The position numbers and the translations under genes were made by a program. Of a stretch of DNA of 64,000 bases, positions 8,261-16,665 are shown piece after piece. Each line of letters opens with the position of its first letter. Position 1 is the stretch's first letter. The stretch comes from Anaerofustis stercorihominis. Lineage in GTDB: Bacteria; Bacillota; Clostridia; Eubacteriales; Anaerofustaceae. Below the pieces are notes generated by a model. That model made no database searches, was not told the DNA's origin, and was given only the letters and a program-made list of their open reading frames with translations. Location: positions 1 to 64,000 of the forward strand of contig NZ_SPHL01000001.1 in NCBI RefSeq assembly GCF_005844425.1, given 5' to 3'.

Positions 8261-9598
8261 TATTTGTCTTGGTATTTTTTTTGTTTTAAATATTAAAATC
8301 AACGTTATAATAAAAGTCGTTATTTCAGCAAAAGGAACAGCCATCCACATTCCGTTTAAATCAAAGAATAAAGGAAGAATTTTTAAAAACAGTATTAAAA
8401 GTATAAAGGATCTAAGAGATGTTATAACCGCTGAGTATTGACCTTTTGCATAGGAAGTAAGTCTTACTGCCGTAAAAATACTAAGTCCCGAGAAAAAGTA
8501 TCCTATGGAATATATTCTCATTCCCATTACACCTAAGTTGTATACATTTGTTCCTTTTGTTGCAAAAAATGATACTGCCAAAGGAGCAAATATAAAAGAT
8601 ATTATATATAAAACACTTGGTATAATGCTAAAAAATCTATATGAATATTTTTCCAGTTTAATAAGTACGTCTTTATTTTTATTTCCATAATTATAACCAA
8701 GAAGCGGAGATATACCCATTGAATATCCGGTATAAATACCAAGGAAAATAAATTGTACGTACATTATTATAGAAACAGCAGCAACACCGTCATCTCCTGC
8801 ATATGTAAGAGCTGTTTTATTAAAAACAACAGTTGTAATTGCTATTGCAAGCTGATTTATAAATTCAGAAGAACCATTTATAATGCAAGGAGGTAGAAAG
8901 TTTAATTTTATTTTTTCTATTTTAAATTTTATATTATTACTATATTTTATAAAATAAATTATTCCCAAAATCATTGAAAGGATAAGTCCAAGTATTGTTG
9001 CTATTCCTGCCCCAAAAATTCCAAGTGACATTTTACCTACAAATATATAATCGAGAATAATATTTAAAACACCTCCCGATGCCGAAACTATAAAACTTAT
9101 TTTTGGGTTTCCGTCAATTCTTATAAAATAAACAAAAATTTCTTTAAGCATAATGGCTATTGTTCCAAACAGCCAAATTTTTATATATATCTTACAGTAA
9201 TCTAACGTTATACTTGTTGCACCGAGAAAAACTAATATATCCGATAAATAAAGAAGTATTACCCAGGAAATAATAATTCCTATTATTAAGCTTGAAACAA
9301 TACAAAATTGAAACATTTGATTTGCTTTTGTTTTGTCGTTTTTTCCAAGATATATAGAAGAAAGAGAACTTCCTCCTACCGCAAACATCATTGCAATTCC
9401 GGTTAATAAATTAACTATTGGATATACTATGTTTATTGCAGCAAGTGCATTTGTTCCTACATATTGTGAAACGTATATACCGTCTACTATTGTATATAAA
9501 GTAGTAAATAAAGCAGTAAGATATGTTGGTATTATAAATTTTAAAACCTTATAGAAATTTATATTTTTTATATCCTTAAACATTAAAATATTTTTCAT
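8258..9598 (-). CDS. MATE family multidrug efflux transporter
   Basis: 446 aa from the chosen ATG at 9598, which has AGGTGG 6 bases upstream; a longer frame to 9634 would run through the promoter and is rejected. Twelve hydrophobic segments in two similar halves, starting FIIPTYLTALFTTLYTIVDGIYVSQYVG, the MATE pattern near the first helix. Predicted Na+ or H+ driven export of drugs or metabolites across the cytoplasmic membrane. It faces a MerR regulator across a promoter with the long spacer that MerR proteins act on, so inducible expression is likely. Confidence 0.88.
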   Translation of the reverse strand: MKNILMFKDIKNINFYKVLKFIIPTYLTALFTTLYTIVDGIYVSQYVGTNALAAINIVYPIVNLLTGIAMMFAVGGSSLSSIYLGKNDKTKANQMFQFCIVSSLIIGIIISWVILLYLSDILVFLGATSITLDYCKIYIKIWLFGTIAIMLKEIFVYFIRIDGNPKISFIVSASGGVLNIILDYIFVGKMSLGIFGAGIATILGLILSMILGIIYFIKYSNNIKFKIEKIKLNFLPPCIINGSSEFINQLAIAITTVVFNKTALTYAGDDGVAAVSIIMYVQFIFLGIYTGYSMGISPLLGYNYGNKNKDVLIKLEKYSYRFFSIIPSVLYIISFIFAPLAVSFFATKGTNVYNLGVMGMRIYSIGYFFSGLSIFTAVRLTSYAKGQYSAVITSLRSFILLILFLKILPLFFDLNGMWMAVPFAEITTFIITLILIFKTKKIPRQI

Positions 9599-9616
9599 TT
9601 TTCCACCTCGAAGTAA

Positions 9617-9647
9617 ATTATAAAGTTTAAACATAGTTTAAGGTCAA
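9617..9647 (-). promoter_or_regulatory. MerR-type promoter of the MATE gene, 19-bp spacer with inverted repeat
   Basis: On the minus strand, TTGACC (9642-9647), 19 bp, TATAAT (9617-9622). The spacer contains the inverted repeat TTAAAC-N3-GTTTAA at 9627-9641. A 19-bp spacer with a centred dyad is the hallmark of MerR-activated promoters, and a MerR gene starts 45 bases away on the other strand. Confidence 0.75.
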
Positions 9648-9691
9648 TGGTTTTTATGATAAAATATATTAAAACTTTTAGGAGAATAAAA

Positions 9692-10441
9692 ATGAAAGAT
9701 GTTTTTTCAATAGGAGATATATCTAAATTTTTTAATATTCCAACTTCAACACTTAGATTTTGGGAAAAGAAGGGGTTATTGTCTCCAAGAAAAGAAGATA
9801 ATAATTACAGGGAATATTCCCTTCCTGATTTAATGAAAATATCCGATATTGTTTTTTATAAAAATTTGGGAATTCCTTTAAAAGATATTTTAAATTTAAA
9901 AAATAAAAATATTATAGAACAAGAGTTTTTTTGCAGTGAACATTTAAAAGAACTTGAAAGTCAAAAAGCATTGATTAATAGACAAATACAAAGATTAAAA
10001 CAACATCAAAAAGCTTTAAATATAATAAATGAACTTAAGGATAAGGATTATATAATTGCTGATATAGATACTGAATGTATTGTATCCTTTGAACTTACAC
10101 AAAAAGAAAAAATAAAAATGTATATAAAAAATCCATATTTATATTCCAGAGTTCAACATTCAAATGCTACCGATAAAGAACAAAGGGGAATAACCGTAAT
10201 AAAGCCGAAAAATAATAATGATATTATATGGCAGAAAAATAACGATAAATATGCCGTTTGTTTGATGAAAGAAGAAGTAGTAAAAGATTATCCAAATAAC
10301 CTTAATAGTCTTTTATCAAAAGTACAGAAAAAATACGAAACAGGGTATATTATAAGCAGATTTTTAACTTCTGCAAGGGAAGAAAATAAAATATATGATT
10401 TTTATAAAACTTATATTGAAATAAAAAAAGAGATTGATTAA
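9692..10441 (+). CDS. MerR family transcriptional activator
   Basis: 249 aa; the start at 9692 follows AGGAG 8 bases upstream. The N-terminal MerR helix-turn-helix reads FSIGDISKFFNIPTSTLRFW then EKKGLLSPRKEDNNYREYS (residues 4-45), followed by a coiled-coil dimerisation helix near 75-115. The C-terminal ~130 residues resemble GyrI/BmrR-like effector domains that bind hydrophobic drugs. It is divergent from a MATE pump whose promoter has the 19-bp MerR spacer, so it most likely activates that pump on sensing a toxic compound. Whether it also controls itself is not clear. Confidence 0.85.
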   Translation: MKDVFSIGDISKFFNIPTSTLRFWEKKGLLSPRKEDNNYREYSLPDLMKISDIVFYKNLGIPLKDILNLKNKNIIEQEFFCSEHLKELESQKALINRQIQRLKQHQKALNIINELKDKDYIIADIDTECIVSFELTQKEKIKMYIKNPYLYSRVQHSNATDKEQRGITVIKPKNNNDIIWQKNNDKYAVCLMKEEVVKDYPNNLNSLLSKVQKKYETGYIISRFLTSAREENKIYDFYKTYIEIKKEID

Positions 10442-10451
10442 TCTCTTTTTT
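10424..10451. terminator. Bidirectional terminator
   Basis: Stem AAAAAAGAGATT / AATCTCTTTTTT, loop GATT, between the MerR and SorC genes. Confidence 0.8.
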
Positions 10452-11382
10452 ATTTATTTAGAAGATAGTTTGCCGTATTTTCATCTGTTATTAATTTATT
10501 AACATATCCGCTTTTAACTGCAAGATAAATTGCGAACATTTTGCTTTCTCCACCTGCAACAGCTATTTTGTAAGGTACTTTTTTATAAACATCACTGCTT
10601 ATTCCTATAATTCTGTCAAGTATATCTAAAGCTCCTTCGTTACCGTCTCTATCTAAGAATATTGAAGAAACAATATCGCAGCATATATCTCTTTGTTTTA
10701 ATTCTTTTAAATCTTCATCTTTAAAGTATCCTGATTTATGTATTGTTGCATTGTCGTCTGCAGGATTACCAAGAGATGTTATAACGCAGTCTAATTTTTT
10801 ATACATATCGAATACTTCTTTTATTGAACCTTCATTTATTATTATGTCTTTGAATTTTTTATTGTCTACTATGGAAGGCGCAAGAAGCACCATTGCTTTA
10901 CTGCCGAATACTTCACCTATTTTTGCGGTAATTTGATTTGAATGACGGTCTATTGATACATTCCCATATCCTCCAAGAAGAGAAACAAAAGTTTTTTCAG
11001 GGTATTTTATGTCACTTTCAATATTAATATGACTTAAAGTGTTTCCCCAGCCTATACCTATATTATTATATTTTCTTACCATATCTTTTAACTCTTCACC
11101 GGCACCGTCTGCAAGAGAACGAGTTAATTTTTTACTGTCTTTAAAATATGGAACAACTTTAAAGTCTACATTAGGATATTTATTTTTTAATGCTTCCTCC
11201 AAATCGTTTAAAGGAGTAAATTCTTTTATTTTTATTTCGACTATTCCTTCATCTATACATCTTTTAAGTGCTCTTGATATTCCTATTCTTGAAATACCCA
11301 TGCTGTCCCCTATTTGCTTTTGGGTCATGCCGTCAAGATAGTACATTTTTGCTATTTTTGAAAGGGTATTATTATCTAACAT
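10450..11382 (-). CDS. SorC/DeoR-type (SorC family) transcriptional regulator
   Basis: 310 aa. N-terminal helix-turn-helix in LSKIAKMYYLDGMTQKQIG then DSMGISRIGISRALKRCIDEGIV (residues 7-49); the remainder is the SorC sugar-phosphate binding domain with IGIGWGNTLSHI near 111 and ITSLGNPADDNATIHKSGYF near 203. The Bacillus subtilis DeoR, which controls deoC and senses deoxyribose-5-phosphate, belongs to this family. This gene is divergent from a dehydrogenase-deoC operon with two CATATG-centred palindromes in the gap, so it is probably their repressor. The ligand is not proven. Confidence 0.87.
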   Translation of the reverse strand: MLDNNTLSKIAKMYYLDGMTQKQIGDSMGISRIGISRALKRCIDEGIVEIKIKEFTPLNDLEEALKNKYPNVDFKVVPYFKDSKKLTRSLADGAGEELKDMVRKYNNIGIGWGNTLSHINIESDIKYPEKTFVSLLGGYGNVSIDRHSNQITAKIGEVFGSKAMVLLAPSIVDNKKFKDIIINEGSIKEVFDMYKKLDCVITSLGNPADDNATIHKSGYFKDEDLKELKQRDICCDIVSSIFLDRDGNEGALDILDRIIGISSDVYKKVPYKIAVAGGESKMFAIYLAVKSGYVNKLITDENTANYLLNK

Positions 11383-11409
11383 TTTTTTCTCCTAAAATTA
11401 TAAAAGTGG

Positions 11410-11438
11410 TTGACATATAAAATCTTTTATTATATAAT
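11410..11438 (+). promoter_or_regulatory. Consensus sigma-A promoter of the dehydrogenase-deoC operon
   Basis: TTGACA (11410-11415), 17 bp, TATAAT (11433-11438): exact consensus boxes with the optimal spacer. It predicts very strong basal transcription that needs a repressor. Confidence 0.85.
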
Positions 11439-11449
11439 ACGGTTGAAAT

Positions 11450-11484
11450 TGAACATATGAGCATTTAAAGTGTTCATATGAACA
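11450..11484. promoter_or_regulatory. Tandem palindromic operators just downstream of the promoter
   Basis: A perfect palindrome TGTTCATATGAACA (11471-11484) and an imperfect partner TGAACATATGAGCA (11450-11463), both centred on CATATG and 21 bp apart centre to centre, two helical turns. They cover the region from about +5 to +40 of the operon transcript, where a bound SorC-family protein would block transcription. Confidence 0.7.
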
Positions 11485-11558
11485 AATAAATATTAACATA
11501 TCAATTAAGTGATGTCAATAAAATATAAATATTTTTAAGTTTCTTAGGAGGAAAAAAA

Positions 11559-12656
11559 ATGCAAGGTAAAATGAAAGCTGGCAGACTTCATGCTATCAAC
11601 GACATAAGATGTGACGAAGTGGATATTCCACAAATAAAAGATGACGAAGTATTACTTAGAGTATACTGTGCAGGTATATGTGGTTCTGACTTAGGTAGAG
11701 TTTTCTCAACAGGTACATATCACTTCCCTACAACACTAGGTCATGAATTCGGTGGTGAAATAGTTGAAATCGGTAAAGGTGTAAAAGACCTTGACTTAAG
11801 AGAAGAATTAAAAGTAGGTCAAAGAGTTGACGTAAACCCTATGACAGGATGCGGAAAATGTAAAGACTGCTTAAATGGTAATATAAATTTATGTGATACA
11901 TACGGCTACACAGGTTCAAGAAGTGACGGTGGTTTTGGTCAATACGTTGCAGTAAAAGCTACACAATGTTATGTATGTCCTGATGACTTTAGTTGGGATA
12001 TGATTTGCCAAATCGACCCTGCTGTTATTTCATTACACGGTGCTTTAAGAGCCGGTATCAAAGTTAACGATGCAGTTGTAGTATTCGGTACAGGTCCTGT
12101 TGGATACTATATGGTACAATGGGCAAACATCTGCGGAGCAAGAATGGTAATCGCAGTTGACATTAAAGATGAAAAACTTGATTTAATTAAGAAAGTAGGC
12201 GCTACTTATACAATTAACTCATTAAATATGACAAATGAAGAAGTTGTTGCAAAAATTAAAGAATATACTGGTGAAGATGGTCCTGAAGTATGTATAGAAG
12301 CAGCAGGTTCTCCTATAACATTTAACCAAGCATTACAATGCTTAAAGAAACACGGTACATTTACATGTATAGGTACTCCACACGGAGATGTAAATGTTCT
12401 TGATAAATCTTATGATAAATGTATTTTAAGAAAAGAACTTACAATAAAAGGTTCTTGGTGCTATAACTTTACACCTGAATATGAAGAATTCTGTGCAACA
12501 ATAGATGCTGCTAAGAAAGGTTTACTTGACTTAACATCAATTATTTCTCATAGATTTAAAGTTGATGATGTAAAAGATGCATTTGAATTAATTGAAAGAA
12601 AAGAATTCTTTAACAAAATCGTAATTACACAAGATGGTTACGAACCTGGAAAATAG
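11559..12656 (+). CDS. Zinc-dependent polyol/alcohol dehydrogenase
   Basis: 365-aa medium-chain dehydrogenase. Catalytic zinc ligands in GICGSD (near residue 40) and GHEFGGEI (near 65); structural zinc cysteines in GCGKCKDCLNGNINLC (about 104-119); NAD-binding GTGPVGYYMVQWANICGA near 185. Similar to sorbitol, threonine or galactitol-1-phosphate dehydrogenases. It is the first gene of a two-gene operon with deoC under a consensus promoter and tandem operators. Codons are richer in C-ending forms than neighbours, which suggests high expression. The exact substrate is not recognisable; a sugar alcohol or its phosphate fits the context. Confidence 0.85.
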   Translation: MQGKMKAGRLHAINDIRCDEVDIPQIKDDEVLLRVYCAGICGSDLGRVFSTGTYHFPTTLGHEFGGEIVEIGKGVKDLDLREELKVGQRVDVNPMTGCGKCKDCLNGNINLCDTYGYTGSRSDGGFGQYVAVKATQCYVCPDDFSWDMICQIDPAVISLHGALRAGIKVNDAVVVFGTGPVGYYMVQWANICGARMVIAVDIKDEKLDLIKKVGATYTINSLNMTNEEVVAKIKEYTGEDGPEVCIEAAGSPITFNQALQCLKKHGTFTCIGTPHGDVNVLDKSYDKCILRKELTIKGSWCYNFTPEYEEFCATIDAAKKGLLDLTSIISHRFKVDDVKDAFELIERKEFFNKIVITQDGYEPGK

Positions 12657-12703
12657 TTTTTAATTAAAATAAAATATAAATAAAATTTAAGGAGAAAATT
12701 AAT

Positions 12704-13375
12704 ATGTTAACAAAATACGAATTAGCAAGAGCAAATGACCACTCTTTATTAAAACCACAATTAACTTATGATGAAGTAAGAAAAGGAATCCAATTCGCAA
12801 AAGAATGGAAATGTAGAACTGTATGTGTTACTCCATCAAGAGTAAAAATGGCTTATGATATTCTAAAAGGTTCTGAAACAGCAGTATGTGCATGTGTTGG
12901 TTTCCCAAACGGTGCAGAACTTACAGAATCAAAAGTTGCTGATACTCAAAGAGTATACAACATGGGTGCAACAGAAGTTGATATCGTACTTAACGTTTCA
13001 GCTTTAAAATCAGGTGATTATGATACAGTATTTAACGATGTTCATGCAGTAGTAAATGCTTCTCCTGCTAATATCAAAGTTATCTTAGAAAACTGCTTAT
13101 TAACAAAAGATGAAATCGCAAAAGCTTCAAGAATTTGTTCTGATGCTGGTGCTGGATTTGTTAAAACATCTACAGGTTTCTCATCAGGTGGTGCTACACT
13201 TGAAGATATCGCAATCATGAAAGCAAATATCGATACAACAAGAGTTCAAATTAAAGCTGCCGGCGGTATTTCAACAGTTGCTGATGCTGAAGCATTCTTA
13301 AAAGCTGGTTGTTCAAGACTTGGTATTTCAAGAACACAAGCTATGTTTGATGAAATTGACGCAGCAAGCAAATAA
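12704..13375 (+). CDS. deoC: Deoxyribose-phosphate aldolase
   Basis: 223 aa, normal DERA length. Cleaves 2-deoxyribose-5-phosphate to glyceraldehyde-3-phosphate and acetaldehyde by a Schiff-base lysine. The catalytic motif FVKTSTGFSSGGATLEDIA is near residue 155; other marks are ANDHSLLKP, CVGFPNGAE, ATEVDIVLN and IKAAGGIST. It follows the dehydrogenase by 47 bases with an AAGGAG site and has the same expression-type codons. The divergent SorC-family gene fits control by deoxyribose phosphate. The dehydrogenase is not part of the standard deo pathway. Confidence 0.92.
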   Translation: MLTKYELARANDHSLLKPQLTYDEVRKGIQFAKEWKCRTVCVTPSRVKMAYDILKGSETAVCACVGFPNGAELTESKVADTQRVYNMGATEVDIVLNVSALKSGDYDTVFNDVHAVVNASPANIKVILENCLLTKDEIAKASRICSDAGAGFVKTSTGFSSGGATLEDIAIMKANIDTTRVQIKAAGGISTVADAEAFLKAGCSRLGISRTQAMFDEIDAASK

Positions 13376-13401
13376 TAACTTACATTTTTCCTAATATATA
13401 A

Positions 13402-13434
13402 AAAAAGAAGAGAATATTTTCTCTTCTTTTTTTA
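13402..13434. terminator. Bidirectional terminator
   Basis: Stem AAAAAGAAGAGAA / TTCTCTTCTTTTT, loop TATT, between deoC and the SirTM gene. Confidence 0.85.
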
Positions 13435-14301
13435 TAATATATCATTTATAGCAGTTTTTATGTCTTGTTTTAATAATATTGCTCTATTTTGTATTTGTAA
13501 TGGAATATTATCATCTTGGTTATTAATTGAACAATAAAATGAATTTTTATTGTTAAAGGTCATTTGCCAAAACGGATATTTTATAATTGATGGTGTATTG
13601 TATCCAACACCGAGTTCTAAAAATAAAATTTTTTTATCTTTATTTTTATTTAGAAAATTTTCATATCTTTTATATGCTTTATTCCAACCTTCATCTTCAA
13701 CAAAAGTATCATCTTGTCTTAAATTCATTGTTAAAGGTTTATTACAGTATGGACATTTGGGAATTAAATATGAAGGTATTTTCATATCTTTCTGCTCTTT
13801 AACCATTTTTATTACTTGCTCTTTATTGTCAAATGTTTCATTATGACAAGGTGTAGAGCATTGAAACAAACCATAATCACCTTGTGTATAAAATAGTCTG
13901 GTTTTATCAATTCCCGCTTTTTGAAATAAATGGTCTACATTTGTTGTAATCACAAAATAATCTTTATCTTTTAAGATTTTTAAAAGATTACTATACGTTT
14001 CATTATCATTATCTTTATATCTATTAATAAATATATATCTGCTCCAAAAAGCCCAGTATTCTTCTAGTGTATCAAATGGATAAAAGCCGCCTGAGTACAT
14101 ATCCTGTATGCCGTATTTTTTATGAAAATCAGAAAAATATTTAAAAAATCTTTCTTTTGAATAAGTAAAACCTGCTGATGAAGAAAGTCCTGCTCCTGCT
14201 CCTACCAGTATAATATCAAAATTATTTATTTTTTCTTTTACAATTTTAATTAAATCATAGTAGTTTTTTGTATATTTCATAGTCTTTTGATTTGAAAACA
14301 T
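13432..14301 (-). CDS. SirTM-type (class M) sirtuin, predicted protein ADP-ribosyltransferase
   Basis: 289 aa from ATG at 14301, with GAGGTG 7 bases upstream; a TTG one codon earlier is possible. NAD-binding start GAGAGLSSSAGF at 34-45. The sirtuin asparagine is in TTNVDH (N121), but the catalytic His of deacetylating sirtuins is replaced by Gln in YTQGDYG (Q140), as reported for SirTM enzymes that ADP-ribosylate instead of deacetylate. Zinc cysteines C148, C152, C183, C186. The start lies inside the end of the macrodomain gene, so the pair is translationally coupled. The known target, lipoylated GcvH-L, is not encoded nearby. Confidence 0.85.
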   Translation of the reverse strand: MFSNQKTMKYTKNYYDLIKIVKEKINNFDIILVGAGAGLSSSAGFTYSKERFFKYFSDFHKKYGIQDMYSGGFYPFDTLEEYWAFWSRYIFINRYKDNDNETYSNLLKILKDKDYFVITTNVDHLFQKAGIDKTRLFYTQGDYGLFQCSTPCHNETFDNKEQVIKMVKEQKDMKIPSYLIPKCPYCNKPLTMNLRQDDTFVEDEGWNKAYKRYENFLNKNKDKKILFLELGVGYNTPSIIKYPFWQMTFNNKNSFYCSINNQDDNIPLQIQNRAILLKQDIKTAINDIL

Positions 14302-15025
14302 CAAATATCACCTCAATTGTTGATTTTGTTTCATCTAAATATTTAATAACTGTATCAACGGCAATCTTAGCTGCTATATCATTTGGAAAATGAAATTCTC
14401 CTGTTGATATACAACAAAATGCAATAGATTTTAATTTATATTTGTCAGCAAGTTTTAGACATGAAGTGTAACATGATTTAAGAGTTTCAATGTCACTATT
14501 TTTAAGTATATTATCTATATAAGGTCCAACCGTATGTATTATATATTTACATGGTAAATTATATGCTTTTGTTATTTTTGCTTTTCCTGTCGGTTCTTCG
14601 CTTTGTTGTATATTCATGATTTTACTGCATTCTAGTCTTAATTGAATTCCTGCTTTTGAGTGAATGGTATTATCTATGCATTTATGACATGGTATAAAAC
14701 ATCCAAGAAGTGAAGAATTGGCTGCATTTACTATTGCGTCAACTTCTAGTTTAGTTATATCTTCTTTTATTAAATATATATTTTTCTTTAAAGGTTTTAA
14801 ATTTGTTATATTAATTATTTCTTGTTTTTTTAATTCTTCATTTAGATATTCATCTTGAATTTTTAAAAATTCTTTTGCTATATTTTTTGCAGGACGAATA
14901 TTCATTAGAGAGCGAAGTAGGATTTTTTGTTCATCTTCATATCTTGGTATTTTAATATTTTTATAATCTTCTTTTTCGTTTAATAAATAGTTAATTAAAT
15001 ATTTTCTTCTATCATTTTGATTCAT
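14255..15025 (-). CDS. Zinc-containing macrodomain ADP-ribosyl hydrolase
   Basis: 256 aa from ATG at 15025, which has a strong AAAGGAGG site; longer frames lack one. Macrodomain core from about residue 82: EDITKLEVDAIVNAANSS with the catalytic-loop asparagines at 100 and 103, then LGCFIPCHKCIDNTIHSKAG, the Cys/His/Cys zinc loop (C109, H114, C116) of SirTM-linked macrodomains, and IIHTVGPY near 180. It removes ADP-ribose, reversing the SirTM reaction. The N-terminal ~80 residues are the helical lead typical of this subgroup. It is first in the two-gene operon and overlaps its partner by about 47 bases. Confidence 0.88.
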   Translation of the reverse strand: MNQNDRRKYLINYLLNEKEDYKNIKIPRYEDEQKILLRSLMNIRPAKNIAKEFLKIQDEYLNEELKKQEIINITNLKPLKKNIYLIKEDITKLEVDAIVNAANSSLLGCFIPCHKCIDNTIHSKAGIQLRLECSKIMNIQQSEEPTGKAKITKAYNLPCKYIIHTVGPYIDNILKNSDIETLKSCYTSCLKLADKYKLKSIAFCCISTGEFHFPNDIAAKIAVDTVIKYLDETKSTIEVIFDVFKSKDYEIYKKLL

Positions 15026-15345
15026 TTTTTCCTCCTTTATATATAATAAATAATTAATATAAAAAAATAAAGTAGGCACTTTTTTGTAATATGGTTACTT
15101 TTTAGAAACTAATATCATTATTTAAATAAAAAAAAAGTTTAAAAACTTGCTTGATATTGCTATTTTTTAATTTTTTGTTTTTTCTAAGATATTTTAATTT
15201 TCGATTTTATCATTAAATATAATAATTAATTTCTCTTATTCGTTTTGCTTTAATAACTTACAATGACTTCATAAAATTTTCTATATCTAATCATATTAAG
15301 TTATATATAATGTCGTTATTATACCTGTTATTATTCAGTTTTATA
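15026..15345. other. AT-rich intergenic stretch with possible decayed anchor
   Basis: No gene seen. On the minus strand at about 15297-15341, just past the SGNH hydrolase stop, a frame reads IITGIITTLYIT, reminiscent of the hydrophobic end of the surface anchor at 34.7 kb; this is weak. The remainder is low-complexity AT sequence and presumably holds the macrodomain promoter. Confidence 0.35.
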
Positions 15346-16665
15346 TTAAAAAATATTTATATTAAAAAATAAATGTATAACATTGTTTTCATCAGATGTA
15401 TTTGGAGTATTGATATTTTTATCTTTTTCTTCTTTAGTATTGTTGTTATCACTTGTATTTGTATATGCTGTTGTTTCAATAACAGTATCTATTGGTATTA
15501 TTTCTGAGTAAAATCCGTTATATTCAAGTTGTACTGTGAGATTGAAGCTTCCTTTAGTTCCTTTAACATTATCTTTTGTTCCTTCTTTTGCAGAAGTAAA
15601 GTCTAATATTGTTACGTTTACTTTCATCCCATTAGGTAAAACAGGTTTTATTTGGTTTTCCACCCATGTTTTTGCTTGTTGTTTTGTTTTAACTTCTGAT
15701 ATTGATGTCGTTTTTAATTCATCCATTTCCATAATTTTCATTAATGTAGGATTTAATAAATTAAGAGCTTCGTCTTGGTCTTTAACGAATTGTAATTCAT
15801 CAATTTTTCCCGCAATCATATCGGTTATTAACTCATGTCCATATGCATTTGGATGGAAATCAAGGTTTAAATTTAATGGAGCTTCGAAGCTTGCATTGCA
15901 TGGATTTTCATTAGCATCATTAAATCTTTCATATACATCTGCAACCGCAAATGTTGAAGAGCTTGTATTTACTTTCTTAATAACTTGATTTAATTGTTGT
16001 ACTCCTTGTTCAAAAGTTGTATTTATTAATTCCAATGTGGTTGCCATGGCAGTTCCTTGTCCTTGTTGAGGAAGGAATTTATATGGATTATACTGTGTTG
16101 TAATAATTATCCATGCATCAGGATTATTTGTTTCAATATAAGAGATTATATCATTTAAGTTATCTTTAAAATTAGAAAGGGCGGTTTTTGCTTGTGGTGA
16201 ATCCATGAACGTACTAATTTTTCCTGCTGCAAATAAAATTATAGTTAAATTTCCATTATTAAGCTCTTCTTTTATATAATCTCCGTTATATGAAGTTGCA
16301 TTTTCAGAGTTATATTCTTCTGCCAAAAAATCATACAAGGCATTCATTAAGTCATTTCCGCCTATTGTAAGTGTTATTACATCGGCATCTTCGATATCTG
16401 ATTTTAATGAATTACTGTTTAGTTTATCAAGCAGGCTTTGGCTTGTTTCGCCATTGTCTGCCTTGTTTGTTAAGTTGTATCCGTATTTGTCTGTAATCTG
16501 ATCAACGAAGCCGTTTTGTGACAAACCGTATCCTGTTGATATGCTGTCTCCAAGTGCAAGGTAGTTCTTTTCGCCTGCCGCTTTTATTTCATTAGGTATA
16601 AATGAAATTACAAGGAAGAAAGCAAGGGAAAAAGATAATATTTTTTTTATTAAGCTGTTTTTCAT
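15346..16665 (-). CDS. Secreted SGNH/GDSL hydrolase, anchor region apparently truncated
   Basis: 439 aa. Signal peptide in residues 1-30 (basic start, hydrophobic core, cleavage near KAAG). SGNH esterase blocks: block I GDSIS with the nucleophile Ser41, block III GGND at 102-105, block V D269 and H271 in DFHPNAYGHE. Predicted extracellular lipase or polysaccharide deacylase. A ~90-residue domain and a Thr/Asn/Lys linker follow. The C-terminus reads TPNTSDENNVI and then stops within 13 residues, without the hydrophobic segment and basic tail that follow similar motifs elsewhere in the window, so the wall anchor appears lost. Confidence 0.82.
   Translation of the reverse strand: MKNSLIKKILSFSLAFFLVISFIPNEIKAAGEKNYLALGDSISTGYGLSQNGFVDQITDKYGYNLTNKADNGETSQSLLDKLNSNSLKSDIEDADVITLTIGGNDLMNALYDFLAEEYNSENATSYNGDYIKEELNNGNLTIILFAAGKISTFMDSPQAKTALSNFKDNLNDIISYIETNNPDAWIIITTQYNPYKFLPQQGQGTAMATTLELINTTFEQGVQQLNQVIKKVNTSSSTFAVADVYERFNDANENPCNASFEAPLNLNLDFHPNAYGHELITDMIAGKIDELQFVKDQDEALNLLNPTLMKIMEMDELKTTSISEVKTKQQAKTWVENQIKPVLPNGMKVNVTILDFTSAKEGTKDNVKGTKGSFNLTVQLEYNGFYSEIIPIDTVIETTAYTNTSDNNNTKEEKDKNINTPNTSDENNVIHLFFNINIF

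Noticed and set aside
9599-9634. Upstream start for the MATE gene at 9634
   Set aside because: It would place the start inside the promoter region with the -10 box translated; the ATG at 9598 follows AGGTGG at the right distance.
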